A program made the translations under genes and the position numbers. A DNA stretch of 64,000 nucleotides from Porites lobata. Taxonomy: Eukaryota; Cnidaria; Anthozoa; Scleractinia; Poritidae. Positions 25,693 to 40,300 of this stretch are shown one piece after another. The DNA lies in NCBI GenBank assembly GCA_942486035.1, contig CALNXK010000041.1, positions 3,352,154 to 3,416,153 on the forward strand. Reading direction: 5' to 3'. Numbering within the stretch: position 1 is the first letter of the stretch; every line of letters begins with the position of its first letter. The notes under the pieces are model-generated. The model saw nothing but the letters and a program-made list of their open reading frames with translations. It did not search any database and was not told where the DNA came from.

Positions 25693-28364
25693 GTTGCAAG
25701 TGACAACGACAGCTCTGTTCAGTAAAATGTACTTAGCTATAAGATCAGTATATTTATGTGTAGGCCTCCTTATACAAGTCCTTGACTCAGCTGGCTGGAC
25801 ATAAACAAAGCAAGCTGTTTGGTGTGGGCGAACACAATAGATCAGTTTAGGGTGGTTTCGATTGATCGTATTACGGAATACGGATACGCAAGTTTTGTCA
25901 TAAGTCTTCCTTGGCTTTTGGAGTTATACTTCGCAATACTTTTTGTTTCAAGGAGCATTATAGGCATAGTAATGCAATGAATGCAAAACTAGAGCTTAAT
26001 CCGTTTATTCTTAGTAACTAGTTATTACCAAAGGTTACGGAGTGTTGGCGACAACGATCGAGGGTCTAAAAGCTTTTGCTCCAGGGTTGTACGTTGCGTA
26101 AGTTTCACGTGACAGATGGTCAAAACACGCGTGATCAGATTAAGAGTGATAGAAAGTCCAAACGTGCATGATCAAAGTGTGTCGTGCATTCCATACATTC
26201 TTAGTGGAAGTTCAAACGACGCATGCGTAATAACAACCTGGAAATTAGGATTGCGGGCTCCTCTTGTCGCCCGTATAAACCGGAATACGGTTAATCAAGC
26301 AAGACCTTAGCCTCTTCATGTATTAAGTCAATCACACATAGAGTGACAGGAAGAAATCATTGGAACATTGTTACGTGGCTATTGCAGCGGTTTGGCAAAG
26401 TGCACCCAGTAAGAAGGAAATACATTTTTTTTTATGTTGTCCCTTTAGTCCACCATGAAAGGTTTATGCAATGAATAAAATGCCCAAAAAAAGAATAAAG
26501 CGACTAAAACTAAAACCTTTTACTTTTTTCTTCCTGCTAATGTTATCTAAGGTCTATGACGAATGAGAAATCTTTATTAATTGCCCTGTAGTTGCCCCCA
26601 AACTCTTTCGCGTCAAGTTTTTCTAGGTTCAAGGCTAGTTGGATTATTCTGATAAACTTTGCCTTAATCAGGGGCGTAGCCAGGATTTTTTCAGTGGTAC
26701 GAACAACTCAGCAAATCGCCCACCCCCTCGACAATGTCCCCAAAGGTAAGGTTACTGTAAACCTAAGCGTTTATGACATCCCTAAGTAAACTGAAAAATT
26801 TTTTGTCGCCTTTTTAAAAAAGTTCCCGGTTTGGTCAAGTCTCTGAAGATTTTGAATCCGAATCGAACGTGAAAAATTGGTATCTAATTACCTTAATTTT
26901 AATTTCTCAATGTTTTGTAAAGTAAACAGTTCTTCCAACGAATCATAATACTTTCTTCCTCCAATCATCAGAGTTTGCGTTAAAACCAAAATGTAAGTGC
27001 CACGTTCGTGAATATAGGATGCTTTACAAATATTGATGGCGAGGGTAGCAAATACGTCACCATTAAAACGAATTCGCGCTTTTTAAAACTTTTCTGCGTT
27101 TATTCCAATTTGCTCAAAACGGCAAATGTAGGTGAATTTCACTGGAGTTGAATCCTTGGGAACCGCTCCCAAGTTTGAACTGGAAAAGAAAAACTCATAA
27201 CCGTCTGTTTATTTTCACGTTCTCCATTGGCAAAGAAATGTACCAAAAAGCGTGCTACAGATGCAAAACTTGTCGTTTAACTTAAAGCCTTTTGCTTTTT
27301 GACTTTGTTCTCCTTGCTGTCGCCGTCGTCGTTGCTTAAGCCACCCAGTATTTTCCATGTGTGTAAACTGTTGGGAATCCGAAAGCGTTTTTAGAATGAA
27401 GACTCTATGAACGCTTACGAAATGATCCGAATCACCCTCAATAAAATAAGTCTGGAATCATGAGTCCGAAAAAATTATGAATCCTCGAGTGTAACCGTAG
27501 CGTCCACGCAAACAATCCAGTGGTATCTCAGACTTTTATTTGCAAATGTGTGATTCTTTTGCCGTTATTTGCCACATTACTTTTAATCGACGAAGCACCT
27601 TACGTTGACCTTGATGTAATCGTGCCTTACTTCGTCTAGTGCGAGAGGCCGAAGCGAAAACAACGCGTTTACGCTTTAAACCATCCAGCCTTGCCATTTG
27701 CACTCATATACTGAGCTTTGGCTGCCTGTGGTACTAACACACCATGAACAAAAAAATTTCGGCTCATTTTTAATATTGAATTACGTTAACCTATTTCACA
27801 TTTTTTTTTCTCTATTAGCCCTTATTTCAAGTGATTATTGTATTAGTTATTGTATCTTGATTCTAGCATCAATCGTCTCGAACTTCTTATTTTCTTGCTG
27901 AGCATTGTTTAAAGCCGTTGTTGACAGGGCCTTCGTTACTGGGACACCATCCTGCTGTTCCACTTTGCTATGTATCCTAAAATGGTCTTTCAGGATGAGA
28001 TGACGCTCACTTTTAAACTTAGCTTACGGAGTCCTTACGAACTTATTGTAGCGAAATATTAAGTTTCTGTCGGCAAATAGCAACCTGTACTATATATGAT
28101 ATCAAAAGCTTAAAAAAGTTAACAATTATAGTATTTTAATTATAAGAAAATGTTTGCAACTTCTTATCGATAAAACTAGCTGACTTTAATTCAGGTTTCC
28201 GCACTTTTTGTTCTTTCCGAACTTGTACTGTGTCAATGACAAAACTAGAATAAGTGATGTCTCATTTCAAATTATATTTCACTTTGGAAGTAGCATTTCC
28301 CTGACTGAGCAAGCATTCCGGAATTCCCAGAAAGATTCCTCTTCTAAATAAAAGTTCCGTCCAT
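25693..28364. other. Intergenic region between genes A (stop) and B (start)
   Basis: Counterpart of 7,750-10,400 in the next unit. No coding exon was recognised. It holds the hAT-like terminus at 26,669 and the same distant AATAAA on the minus strand near 27,535. Confidence 0.5.
26669..26795. mobile_element. hAT-like transposon terminus (one end only), unit 2
   Basis: Second copy of the terminus seen at 8,734, with the same CAGGGGCGTAGCCAGG start, in the intergenic DNA between genes A and B. No second end and no target duplication were found, so the element may be truncated. Confidence 0.35.
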
Positions 28365-31300
28365 TTACACTGGTTGCAAGAAATTTGATGGACCCCAACC
28401 CTGATGATCGTTTGCGCTTAAAAGCCACCAGCCATTGCTGCTCCGCTTAAGTACCTCCACTATGTCTCCCTCGTTGATGGAAATTTCGTTTTTGTCTTGA
28501 GAGATGTACGTGTATATGGCTTGATACCTCGTGTTCTGGGAATCATTTTCTTGCTCCTTTTCAGACATAGACTCAACAGGAGTTGCTTTAATTTCATCAA
28601 TTCTCGGCTGGGGGCTGCGTCTGGGGCTTTTACTTCTTGGTGATGGAATGGGACTTCTTCTTCCTGAGCTCAATGCACTTCCATTCACAGAAGACCCGGA
28701 TGTATTCGCATCCTGTGCTAATGTTGTTACAAGATTTGAGCTGGAGTAAACCTGTTTTGGAGCAGTGCTTACTACACAGCTATCAGAACTACCCGGTAAT
28801 GCACACTGCACAACGCTTTCCGTTTCAGGTATAGAAACATCTGAAACTAGAGAGGACAGACTGCTGCTTGAAGAGGTATGATATCCGCTTGAAAAAGATA
28901 TCGTATCTCCCTGATTTTGTTCCTTTTCTTTCGGCTTTGTTTCAGTAGGCTGAGGAGGAGTGACATTTTTATTTGGCCTCTTTTTGATCGATCGCTTAAC
29001 CTGCCGGAAAACGAAAAAATAGTAAATGCAATTTTCGATGATAATCCATTACTAAGGAAATACGAATTTAAAAAAAAGAAATTACAATTTTACGAATGTT
29101 TTCAAGTGTAATGGAACTCATTTAAGGGTTTAGCTCTTATAAAAGTCCAACGATTATTGAAACTCCTCGTTTATTAAGCTATTCATGAAATATAGAAACG
29201 TTTTAAAGAAAGAAGTAAGATAGAAGCGGTGAAAAGTAACGCTAGGTTGACGAAAAATTGACAGAGGAAGAACTTACCATACTTCGCCTCGTAGGAGGTG
29301 ATCTTCGGCCTGTCACACTGTCACTTTCTTCAGAAACTATTATGAAAAAATGGTTGCGTTAATCAATTAACGTTATAGGATTACTGGTTAGCTCAGTTGG
29401 TTACAATCGTTAAATACCAGACTTAGAAAGGAAGATAGGAATCAATTCCTACGGCAACAGCCACACCAAACCTCATAGTCTTAACCCTGGTCACAACCAC
29501 TGGTGATCTGTCTTTACGGAATGTGGGAATGGGGTAGGGGAGGGTACCCCGCATGGTACTTGCGTGTCTCCTTCCTGGCCCTCCCCATAGGTCAGGTCGA
29601 AGCCCAGTAAAAAAGTATAAACATTCTAGAAAGAGGGATTGGAGTTATGGGGAAGGGCGTTCGTGACGTGACAAAACAGGCTGCGAGGGAGACCACTGAA
29701 GTAGCCATGAAAAAGAATGAGCGACACGCCTGCCCAGCAGTTCAGTAACGCTACTTTGGATCATGATTTTTCTTTCGTAGAAAAGAACAAAGGAAACCTC
29801 GAAATGTTATTTGGCCTGAGGATGAAGTAGAAAAACACCAAATAGGTAAATTTAAACTATAAGCATTTATTATGGTTTAGTATGGAGTCGAAACTACTGA
29901 GGTGTGACTGCTCAGCTCTCTTGTTAAAATGAAAAACGTAGATCCATGCAAATTCCCTTACCTAGTTCCTACACGGAAGGAATAAGGAAATGTTCAAAAC
30001 TGTAAATATAAAATTAATCAATGCAACAAATCACCTACCCCGTTGAGAGGACACAATGTCCCCCAGTCCACAAATTTTTCCACTAGATGAAGGCGAAGAA
30101 TCATCAGACTCAACTACTCGTAACAGAAACACTGCAGGCACCCAGCCTTCTTTGCCCTGGTATCTAAGAAGTGTAAAAGTAGATAGGTTTTAATATTACT
30201 TATGCCTGTTATCGTTTGGCAAACTCGTTACTGCTACCTCTTAATCACTCAATTTTCAAACGATTGACCCAAAAGTAAAAACAGTCAGTCATTTTCTAAC
30301 TTAAAAACCATGTAAATGTGACAACCCCTTAAATAGCGATCGCCTGGGGTGAGTCGGAGAGTATTTTGTGAGAGGTCTGGGGCCCACTGCTAAAAACGTT
30401 CCGTCACTGTCTTACCTGGCTAGCCACCATCCATCTAAGTTCTTTTCTACAACTTTAAGGGTAACACCAATGTCAAATGAAAGTTCGTCTTCAGCTCTTG
30501 CTTTATAGCTTTGCATCGACTGATATGCTTCCTCTGCGCATTAAAATTGAAAAAAAAAACCATCATTATTGACGTGGTTATATTACTTATAATATGCCGC
30601 ATAAGGTTACCTTTAAAGTATTATGAACGAAACTTTCCAAAATTATCGGTGTAGTTTAGGCCAAACTTTCAATCGTGTTAATCACTCTTTATAGCAAAAA
30701 AAAGACCATTCATGATAAGAAATATGATATAATATCTGTTGTGCTTTTTACTTTAATTTACTCTTCCTGTTTAAGTGTTTTTTCGCGTTGCTCAATCATA
30801 ATTAAGGTTACATAAGCTTGTGTAATATCTACCTTGACCAGGTGCAAAGGTTCTGGAGGCAGTGATCTCTGCCCCATCATCAGTTGGCTCCAGATGTGAC
30901 GCAGGAGCCCAGCCTAACTCGCCATCACGGTCAACCAACCACCAACCTTTAAAAGAATAGTACATGTATTAAATTGTTGTTATTATTATTATTATTATTA
31001 TTAAAGATCCATATTGATATTTATCTCCAGCTGGCACTAATTTTGCTCTATAGATCTCGCTCTGTATGCATCAATGGAACAATCCAACTATGTATTGCCT
31101 TGCTCCTCCATTTATCGATGATAAAAACCCCGCTTTCACAGTAATAAAGGAAAGCTTTCATAAAAAAATCAGCTTTGTTAAGGCAGAAAAATAACAGTCA
31201 CATGGTAGAAGCTTTAAGCTTGTATGTCCGGTCCGAATAAGACGTAATGGTACGTTTACTAAAGCTCAACTTGAGGTTAAAAGCGACCGCTCCGGATAAT

Positions 31301-34300
31301 TGTAAAGGATTAAGACGTAAAATCTAGTTTTACTTATGAATAAAACTGATTTAGAATGCTGTAACAGTTAGATTAAGTGTTTCTTAAGTTAGATTTAAGA
31401 AGTAAACAATGTTGGCTGAAAAACTGCTTCAATCTGCTTTAATATTCCTTACCAAAGTCGCTCTTTTCGATAACATCAACAGTGTCACCAGCTGTCAGTG
31501 AAATATCGTTCTTGTTCTTCTTTTTGTAGTCAGCAATGGCTATGTACTGCTCAAACACCACAGGTCCTGATATCTGAACACTGTCGTTATTATCACCTGC
31601 AATAAAAAAAAGAGTTAAGAAAGAAATTCCCACTTGAAAATTATTTCTTGAATACACAGAAAGCACTGTTCATCCCATCATCGTCTGTTCTTAGTTTGTG
31701 TAGTTCCTTATCCTAGCTAGTATGTTGGGGACTTTGTCGGACGATGAGAGTAAGTGGACTCGAAAGGGCTGAGGCAATTTCAATCTCTAGTCAACTCTCT
31801 GTTTCTCCTTTTGAAAGAAAAAAAGAAAAGCTCAAGTCATAGTTTGCATTTGTCACTTACTTTCATTGGTCTTGTTAGCTTTGCTAGATCTGAAAATGAA
31901 GAAAGTACAAAACAAAATATGAAACGAATACTTTCTGCTATTTTTGGCCGTAAAAGTTATATTACAGTCTTACCGTTTTATTTCCATTTCTGACAATTTA
32001 AGAAATGGACTGAAATAAAACAGTAAGACCGCTGTAATATATTTTACTAAATTAAATCTAATGTCTAACACAAATGCAGACAGAAAAAGATAACCCTCTT
32101 ATTAATAAAATCAGTTGAAGTAGCAGGATTCGAATTCTTTACCTAAGCTCTTGGTTAGTGTCTCAAATTGTATAATTTTTAACTACTTCTGGTTTTGAGA
32201 CATTATAACCATAATGATCATGAATACGTTCGAAGATAATGCCGACGATGAACAACGATGATGATTATGATGATGGTGGTGGTGGTGACGGTGAACATAA
32301 TGATGATGTTAATCAGAATTGACATATCTGAGGTCAAAGAGAAAGCTACGTGTGTTCATCAGAATAATCACGTTACTTACGTCCCATGAGGGCGCAAATC
32401 ACTGAGTCGAGCCCGACAAAAGAGGAGGACAGCTTGGCTGTTTGAAATATCATCAGGAGCGTTGATAAGGTCCTTATAAATAATAAAGGGAGGGAAAATT
32501 AGTATGAAATTAAAACCTAATAACTGGGAAAATACACAAGATAAATAATAGCAATTTACTAAGCCATTAGATTTAAGGAAATCGCTTTTATAGCGAAGGG
32601 ATAATGAGTAGATTTCCACAATTTGACTGACCAATTTTCTTTCATCTTGTTTCTATACTCACGTGAAAAAACTTGTTCAAAGACTGTCTTCGTTTGCATG
32701 TTCCATCCTTGAAGCAAAACTCGCAGTTTTCAGAAAATTTTCTCCCTGAAAAAGAACAAGTCAAACCAGAATTGTATTGAATCAGTTTTGTAGACTTGAT
32801 GACCGCGGAGATTCTAACTAGTTATGACCAAAACAAAAATTATAGCTAAGGTTGATCAAATGAAATTTTAAAGCCTACTTTAAAATATTGACAAACTGAA
32901 GTCCTTTCGTCGGCTTTCCTCTCCCAAAAACGCAGTATCGATACCATAGTTTCTTTAGCAACTAAACACTTCATTGTGACCACAGAATTAATTTAGGGAG
33001 CATTTAGGTCATTTTAATTTCTCACCTTTTAACACGGGAATTTCTTTGCCAGTGCCCTTCGGAAATTCTTTTTTGAGGTTTTCCTATAGGTAAAACAATC
33101 AATATTTTCACAACGATCACATTTGGAAATTATTTCTCACTATTCCCTTTATCAACTGGTATAAAGATAGCTTAATTACCCGCCTTTGCGTTTTTATGTT
33201 AAAAACAAGTGGGTTTCAAAGGAATTTTCAGTAGATGACTATGTCTTTATTTACTGATCGATTAGTAAAAACAACTTCAATTTGGCTCCCAATTTGGGTG
33301 CCGCATTAGAAAAGGATTTAAATGCACTTGAAAATTTGTTTCAAACACAAATCCTGATAAAAGCGATGAATTTCCCTAACCAATACTAGGAACAAATCAA
33401 ATGAAATAAAGACTTAACCAGGTTCGGACGTCAATAACGACTGGCACAGTTGACCGGACTGCATCAAACCGGCGGGTTAAGCGAAGATCATTGGATTTGA
33501 ATTATACTTATTAGCTTTGATTAATATTTCTCTATTCAAATTTGTATCCACAGTTCATATATGATAGTTTTTATTTATAATTATGTAATTAATTAATCAA
33601 ACGTCTGAAAAGGAAGACTGAGTGATATCATTCGGCCTTGGCTAAGAAAAACTCTAACGGAGTGCTGAAAATGATAGCTCGGCGCTAGCTCCCAATGAAA
33701 AAGAAATGCCGGCAACAGTATCGACCCTTTGTTACCAAATGTACTATAAATCATGGATTCACGTCAACGATGGAATCGTCAAGGAGAAAATTTGATACTT
33801 GGCCAACACTGAAGTGGAAACTTCTCCTCCTAAGGTCTGTATCAAGAGTCAAACTCAGTTCACTCTGCCAAATATAATGCTTTTAATGGCAAAGTCTATT
33901 GTTCTGCCTCATTTGCAATTAGATTTGGTTCGATCAAGGAAAAATTCGACTTCTAAAATTGGTCTAAGTGAGATGAAGAACTTTATTTAAGACTAAGGCC
34001 TGCCCATTAACATCGAACTTTTCATTAATAAGAAGAACCAAATTGATCCGATATAAAGTTCATGAAAAGTTCGACGTCTGTCTTGAGTTAAGTTTGTCTC
34101 GAGGAGTTTGGATCAACCTTCAGACCAAATTATAATTTAGTTAGTTTCATGAAAAGTTCCACGTTTGGCCTTCGCCTAAGACAGTTATGTTTCAAACCTG
34201 TAGAAAAAAGAAATCACTGCACTTTCTGTAGATGATGTTAATACTTCCGTCTGACCACAGCACTTTGAGAATGTAAACCTAGACGGGAGCAAATTAGCAA

Positions 34301-37300
34301 AATTTTGCATTTAGGACATTTCTTAAGCCCTTTAACAAAACACCGATGCGTTCTTCAGCAATATCTGCTAAATAAGAAGAAGTAACATCTAACATAAAAA
34401 AGACAGCTAATACATACAGCGAATTAATAAATGTACGCTTTTTAGTGGTTTGTCACCTTAATAATGTTTGCGTATACCGAGGAGCCGTTATCTGCACTTA
34501 GGCGAACAACAGATAGTCGATTAAAGTAGCTCAGAGACAATAAATTGAACTAATTCAGGTCTATCGGTTAGTGAATGGTAATCCTACTGATTGCAAGACC
34601 AACAATAGTCCGGCTCTCCCCTTTCAATCCGATCATTGATCAATTTATCGACGGTAATTGGAAAACATTTCAGTGCACAAAGTGTTTCGAAAATTAATGA
34701 CATTTTCTAAGCTTTAAAATCTAATGCTGAATTCCGTTTTCATTGAAAACAAGATTAAGGCATTCTGGAATTCGCCGTTCACTAGGTGATTTACTAACCA
34801 ACCGGTTCGAAATACTTACATAATTTTTATCTGGGGTCTTGCGTTTCTGAATTCCTTCCACTGAAACAAGCTTTACCCTTCGGTCCATCTCAGTTGATTC
34901 CGTTTCTTGTGACTCGTTTTCACTGGTTTGACTCAGCGACTAAGTAACAAAAAAAATATGCTCAGCTGCTTTTATAACCTCGTTTTGGCTTCTCTTGAGG
35001 AAGCTTGAAAAAACAATGAGTTTAAGGCTATGACGTTTGTTCCACCGGTGCTATACTGGTCACGTTCATGTACTTCCGCATTTCTAACTATTTAGAAAAA
35101 TTATATATACATTCTCTAAAGATAAGATATTATGTTCTTGCTTTCCTACACGCCTTCTGATAGGTACTCTAACATTTTCACACAAACTTTTAATGAGATC
35201 CGAAACTTGCCGATTGCTTCGTAAACTGTAGATTATGCCTCCATGAAATATCACCTTTAACCCAAGGAAGCTATAAGTTAAACATGTCAACAGGAACACT
35301 TCAGGTTCTGTCTGCGCTCTTTTCTTTGTAGTTACTAAATTTCGTATGTAATCATTATAATTATGCATGCTTCTCTAAGTTGTTGTAAATTCAAACTTTT
35401 ACAGTCTTTACACGAATTTTTGTGACACACATGGGAGCACTTGAAAGTTTAGGGAGATCTTTTCCAAAAAAAAGATGCGGTTTATTTTCATATACCCTTA
35501 TTGTTACTCTTACCACCAAAATGCAAATATCTTTTTCCTTATTACGTCATTTTGATCGATTACGCTTGTGATATTTATTAAGTTTGTGTCTACACTGCTG
35601 CCAAAAACCATATCGAATTGGGCTTTTGTTAAAACAGAAAAAAGGCGATTTCGGAGCGAATCTACGCCACGCCGATCTTTAAAGTAGATGGCGCCTGTCA
35701 AATAGGTATCTGTACCAGTAGCAAAATAAACATGTGCTCATACCAAGCCGGGGAATTTTCCGTGTGTGACATGATAAGCTATCCGGAATACTGTAGACAT
35801 TCATTTATAACACTCATATATGACGTAACAGAGGAAAGAGACCATATTTGAGAAACGGATTACTATTGTTAAACTACAACCGAGTATGTAGGGTACGCAT
35901 ATTACAATGACCCCTGTTTCTATTGGACATCCAGGGGAACCCTGCTAATTATCCGCTAAATTAGGCGCGTAGGAGGGGGGGGGTTCGAGGGGTTTGAACG
36001 AGGCCCCTTTGCAGTTCAATGATGGAGGACTAAAAACACAAGCTGTTAATTTTCAGATTTTAGCAAATAGTGGAGGAATGGAAAACAAACTTTGAGTGTT
36101 TTAGCTCAGTTTGAATTACCCTGCAAGAAAACGCTAACAGTATCGGGAAAGTCTTATTCATTGTTGAGAACAAATGAAATTCTTACAAGCCTTACATGAA
36201 GTATAGAGTTGGTCTTGACAAAATGGCTTCTAAAGGAAACGGATCAGCGAGTATTTTATGTTATTTTCCCAAAGGTAATTGACTAAGCATGCAACTTTTA
36301 TACCTTTTAGTCTAAAAGGTATAAGGTTTATTAGCCTCCCGGGGGCTTGTACTTGGCAATTGCCCTCAAATGCAAAGTAAAACAAAGCAAAAAAGGTAAA
36401 TTTCCTTCCAACTATAAGGCTAGCCCAATCGATTTTGAATCGCAAATTTCCCTCCATAGATAAGCCCTTCCGAATGTAAGCACCTCTGAAAATAAGCCCC
36501 TCAAAAAGGGCCTTTGAAAAATAAAAGCCCCGGGGCTTATTTTCGGAATTTTACGGTTTCCGTATCAGTATGAACACCCCTTCTCAAACCCCAGCTACGC
36601 GCCTGGGCTAAATACAGATTTTTCTCTCAAAAAATAAGACTCGTACGCTTAACACAGGGAGTCTTCTCTGCTGAATACTGATACAAGTCTGTATACTAGT
36701 ATTGGAACTGGCGGGTTGGTTTTATCTGTAAGCGGATCAAATACGCCAGTGCATTAACGCACGTATTTAGTTGCATTCCCTTTGCCTTATGCTCCCACTT
36801 CTGTTAAGTTCTATACTCGTTGTCTTTCACGTTTTCTCATGCTCTCGATACTCCTTACACTCAATTGCTACAGCGATCGACAGACAAACAGAACTCAGAC
36901 GATTAAAAATGGTGAATGCAAGAAGATGATCCAAAACTAATAATTCAAAAAAGGGAAACCTTTTTAGACCTTTCCAGGAATAGAATTAACAGTTATGGTA
37001 TTTTTTGTGCAGTAGAACATAATTGACCTATGAGATGAAGTATACCTTCTGTTTTTCTTGCACGTGGAATCCCATCTCACTCTCTCTCACGATTTTCTCT
37101 TCCGAAATGCCATCCAATGTTTCTTTGCTTTGAGATAGATCCAGTGTGTCGGGAAATTTTGACCTGAATACCTGAACAGGTTTAAGAAATGTTTTTGGTG
37201 CCCATCCCTCTCCGATTTCCTTTTTCACATACCACCAACCACTAGAAAGTTTCTCGAGGACTTCGACTTCTTCTCCGGATTGAAGAGACATCTCACCACT

Positions 37301-40300
37301 TTCCACCGCAACATATGACGAGATAGCCAAATACTTTGTTCCTCTGGGGCTATTTTCACTTTGAGCTGATTTCATTTGGATACAAGGCTCCTCTATTCCA
37401 GTTATGGTTTCTGCTGTATCTCCAGTGGTATCTTCACCTCTGGAGTGATTCTCCTTCGTCTCGCTAGGAGGCTGAATGCGCGGCGCATCAGCACTTTGCG
37501 AATGTTCCGCTTGGGTCATGTTTGATATAAAGTTTAAGTTGCCCTTGAACATCTCGGCAATGCCAACACCAACGCTAAACTGTCTTTTTGTCAAGACTGG
37601 TGCACGATTAGTGTTTGCCTTGATACCTGGCTCAGAAGTTGTTCTCCCGAACAGACCAGACCGTGGAAGACTCTTGCTTTTGGGCTTTAGATCGTCTGGA
37701 AATAACTCTGCATTGTTCTTTCTATCACCGAGCAATGGACTCCTTGGTAAGGTTCGGAGAGGATCTCGTCCTAAAAATGGATGGTTTAAGAATAGTTTTC
37801 AGGACAATGGTTTTTTATTGAAAGAGGAAATACCATAAACGGTCAAAAACGACAATTTAATTCAATCTTTAAAAATTGGATGCGGACTGAATGAATAATG
37901 AATGAACGGACGGACAGACAGATGTATCGATGGATCGATGGATCGATGGATCGACGGAAGAACGGACGGACCGTTGGATGGATGGATGGATGGATGGATA
38001 GAGAGTGGAAATTGGATATTAATCATAAGATTTACGTACCACTTAAAACTTCGACCACTTTATTGACTTTTTTTAACTCTTCCTCGTTTTTTGACCTAAG
38101 TAACAAAATGTATCATTAGATTTTAATGTTCCAGTCACTCTTTAGTTAAAAAGGTAACTTTCTTCGGCCAAACCTTTCACATGTTACTGTTTTTTCCAAA
38201 AATGCACCAAAAAATTTGTTGACGCTTTCTGAATTTCGGACCACAGCTGGAAGGATGAGCAAATCCTACGAATACAAAAAGAGTTGTTGTTAGAGTCATG
38301 ATGTGGGAAAGGTTTTGTCTGAAACACTAAGGTAGGACGGTCTATAAAAATCCGATTCGGCCCGGTTTCTGTACAGCTTTATAAACCTGTCATAACTAAG
38401 TTAAATTCCAGTTTATATATCGAACTGGGTGATAATCCCACTGTTGAAAACTTTAATAACGGAAAGCATGGGAGTAGTCCTGACTCTACTATAAAATGAG
38501 CGAAAAAACTGAAACAATTTCTTTTCCAGACGTGTTATACGCATAAAGCATACTGCCAAATCACATTTCACGTTTACTGTTTTCCTGAAATTAGGAATAC
38601 CGGTTTAGTGTTAATCTAGGATGTAGGTTACAGGAAGCTCAGCTCATTAGCTGGAGCCGGCAATTAACTAGGCTTCCCACGTTTGATTTTTATTTAATAG
38701 AGAGTACAGAAAAAGGATTATGAGCATTGTCCGTTCAAGGAAATGTCATAAGAACGAGCAATTAGGATTCGTATTCTGTTTTAGCTTTTGGGACACTTGT
38801 CGACATGACTTGGGTGTGGTGCCGATGTTCTTTGCTCCACACCCTACAGAAAAAATTTCCTCTCGATCCTAACCAACCTATGTTTTTTACCTTGATAAAC
38901 TTTTCCAGTCTCTCAATCTTTTTCAAATCGTCCTCTTTGAAGAGACTTTGGGAGAAGGAATTATTTAACTCTGCAAGAAAAAAGAAAAGTCTTGTCAACT
39001 AAATTATGAAAAAACGTTGTAAACACAGGGCCTCAATTAACGTGCATTTTATTTTCTATTCTACATTCGTAGCTTTTGAACAAAAATAATTTTTGATTAA
39101 TTTCTATTGCACTTTATTAACAATAAAAATGGTGACAAAAAAAGGAAAAAAGAAATTAAAAAACAACAACAACAACACTATAAGGTACTGCAAATTACGA
39201 GTTGTAACATTTCATTTGTTCGATACCTTACAGATAAATATTTGTGTTATTTTTTTTTAAACAATGGTCGTTTTTACAAATAAGCACTCCATAAAAGACC
39301 ATTAACATACCATAATGCTCTTTGTTTGTCACCCCAAAATTTTGCATAAGCATTGTTTTCAGTTTCTCTTGGGGCCATTTTAACTCCCAAGAGAAACTGA
39401 AAACGATGCTTATGCAAAATTTTGGGGTGACAAACAAATAGCATTATGGCATGTTATAGTATTTCATGGAGTGGTAAATCGGAAAAAATTAAATAAAAAA
39501 GTTGCATTTAAGACGTTTAAACTGTATAAAATATTTTGAGAATAGTTGAAAATGCATTTGCTTTAGGCGATGCTTGAACTCTTCAAAAACTTAAGACCAC
39601 TTTGTTATAAACAAGAATAGACTTTTGAGGAAAAAACAAACTGGTTTTACAAAATTGAACAAACTACTGCACTAGAGTTCGCCTCGGCATTAAACTACGG
39701 TGGTTTAAAGATAAAACCAAGAGAAAATAAAAGCCTGTTTTAAGTTCTCTCATTGATAAAACTTAGGTCGTGAACCTTGCATTCGATAAGAAGTCTTCAA
39801 TTTCACCTAAAATAAGTATTTCATGATGGTTAAACAATCTTTTGATAGTCTCAGTCGGAGTATTTGGATGCAAGATTTTAAATCTACAGTCAATCGACTG
39901 AAACATTGAGGCCGAAATCAATTGTGAAATTACACATATTTTAGGTATCCTACTGACGAACAGCTGCCGATCACTTACTGAAAGTACATATTTTTAGAAA
40001 AAATTAATGTTTTGCCGTCTGCCTTTCAGAGCAGCAATCATGATTTATAAGCATATCAACACCACGCAAAGAATACCTGGTAAGCTTTTGACAAGAGATT
40101 TTGCAGTCTTCTTTGAATAACCACCCTTTTGCTTGAGTAAGTCATAAACCATGCCCTGAAGTTAAAGGAAATTTTAAAAGGGCTTAAGCTTACAATTTTC
40201 ACAGCATGAATAACCTGAGGATATATGAATGGAGGATCGAAGTTTTATAGGTACGGAAATCAAGTCAAGTTGTATCAATGATAGTAACTATTCGCACTCG

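Larger units (their letters stand above)
17503..34651. repeat. Tandem array unit 2 (about 17.1 kb)
   Basis: Second copy of the array unit. It contains exons 1-8 of gene B and exons 9-19 of gene A. Apart from indels it is close to unit 1. Differences from unit 1 include an intronic duplication of about 0.74 kb at 23,585-25,060, and the absence of both the telomere-like hairpin (14,221-14,286) and the intronic duplication at 15,450-16,350 found in unit 1. Confidence 0.9.

Noticed and set aside
35510..35701. Minus-strand open stretch GAIYFKDRRGVDSLRNRLF, with an acceptor-like CAG before it, between exons 7 and 8 of gene A
   Set aside because: The homologous stretches in units 1 and 2 have stops in the same frame, and exons 7 and 8 already join in phase without it.
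36230..36457. A 75-codon minus-strand frame in unit 3
   Set aside because: It lies wholly inside the hAT-like MITE at 35,962-36,606.
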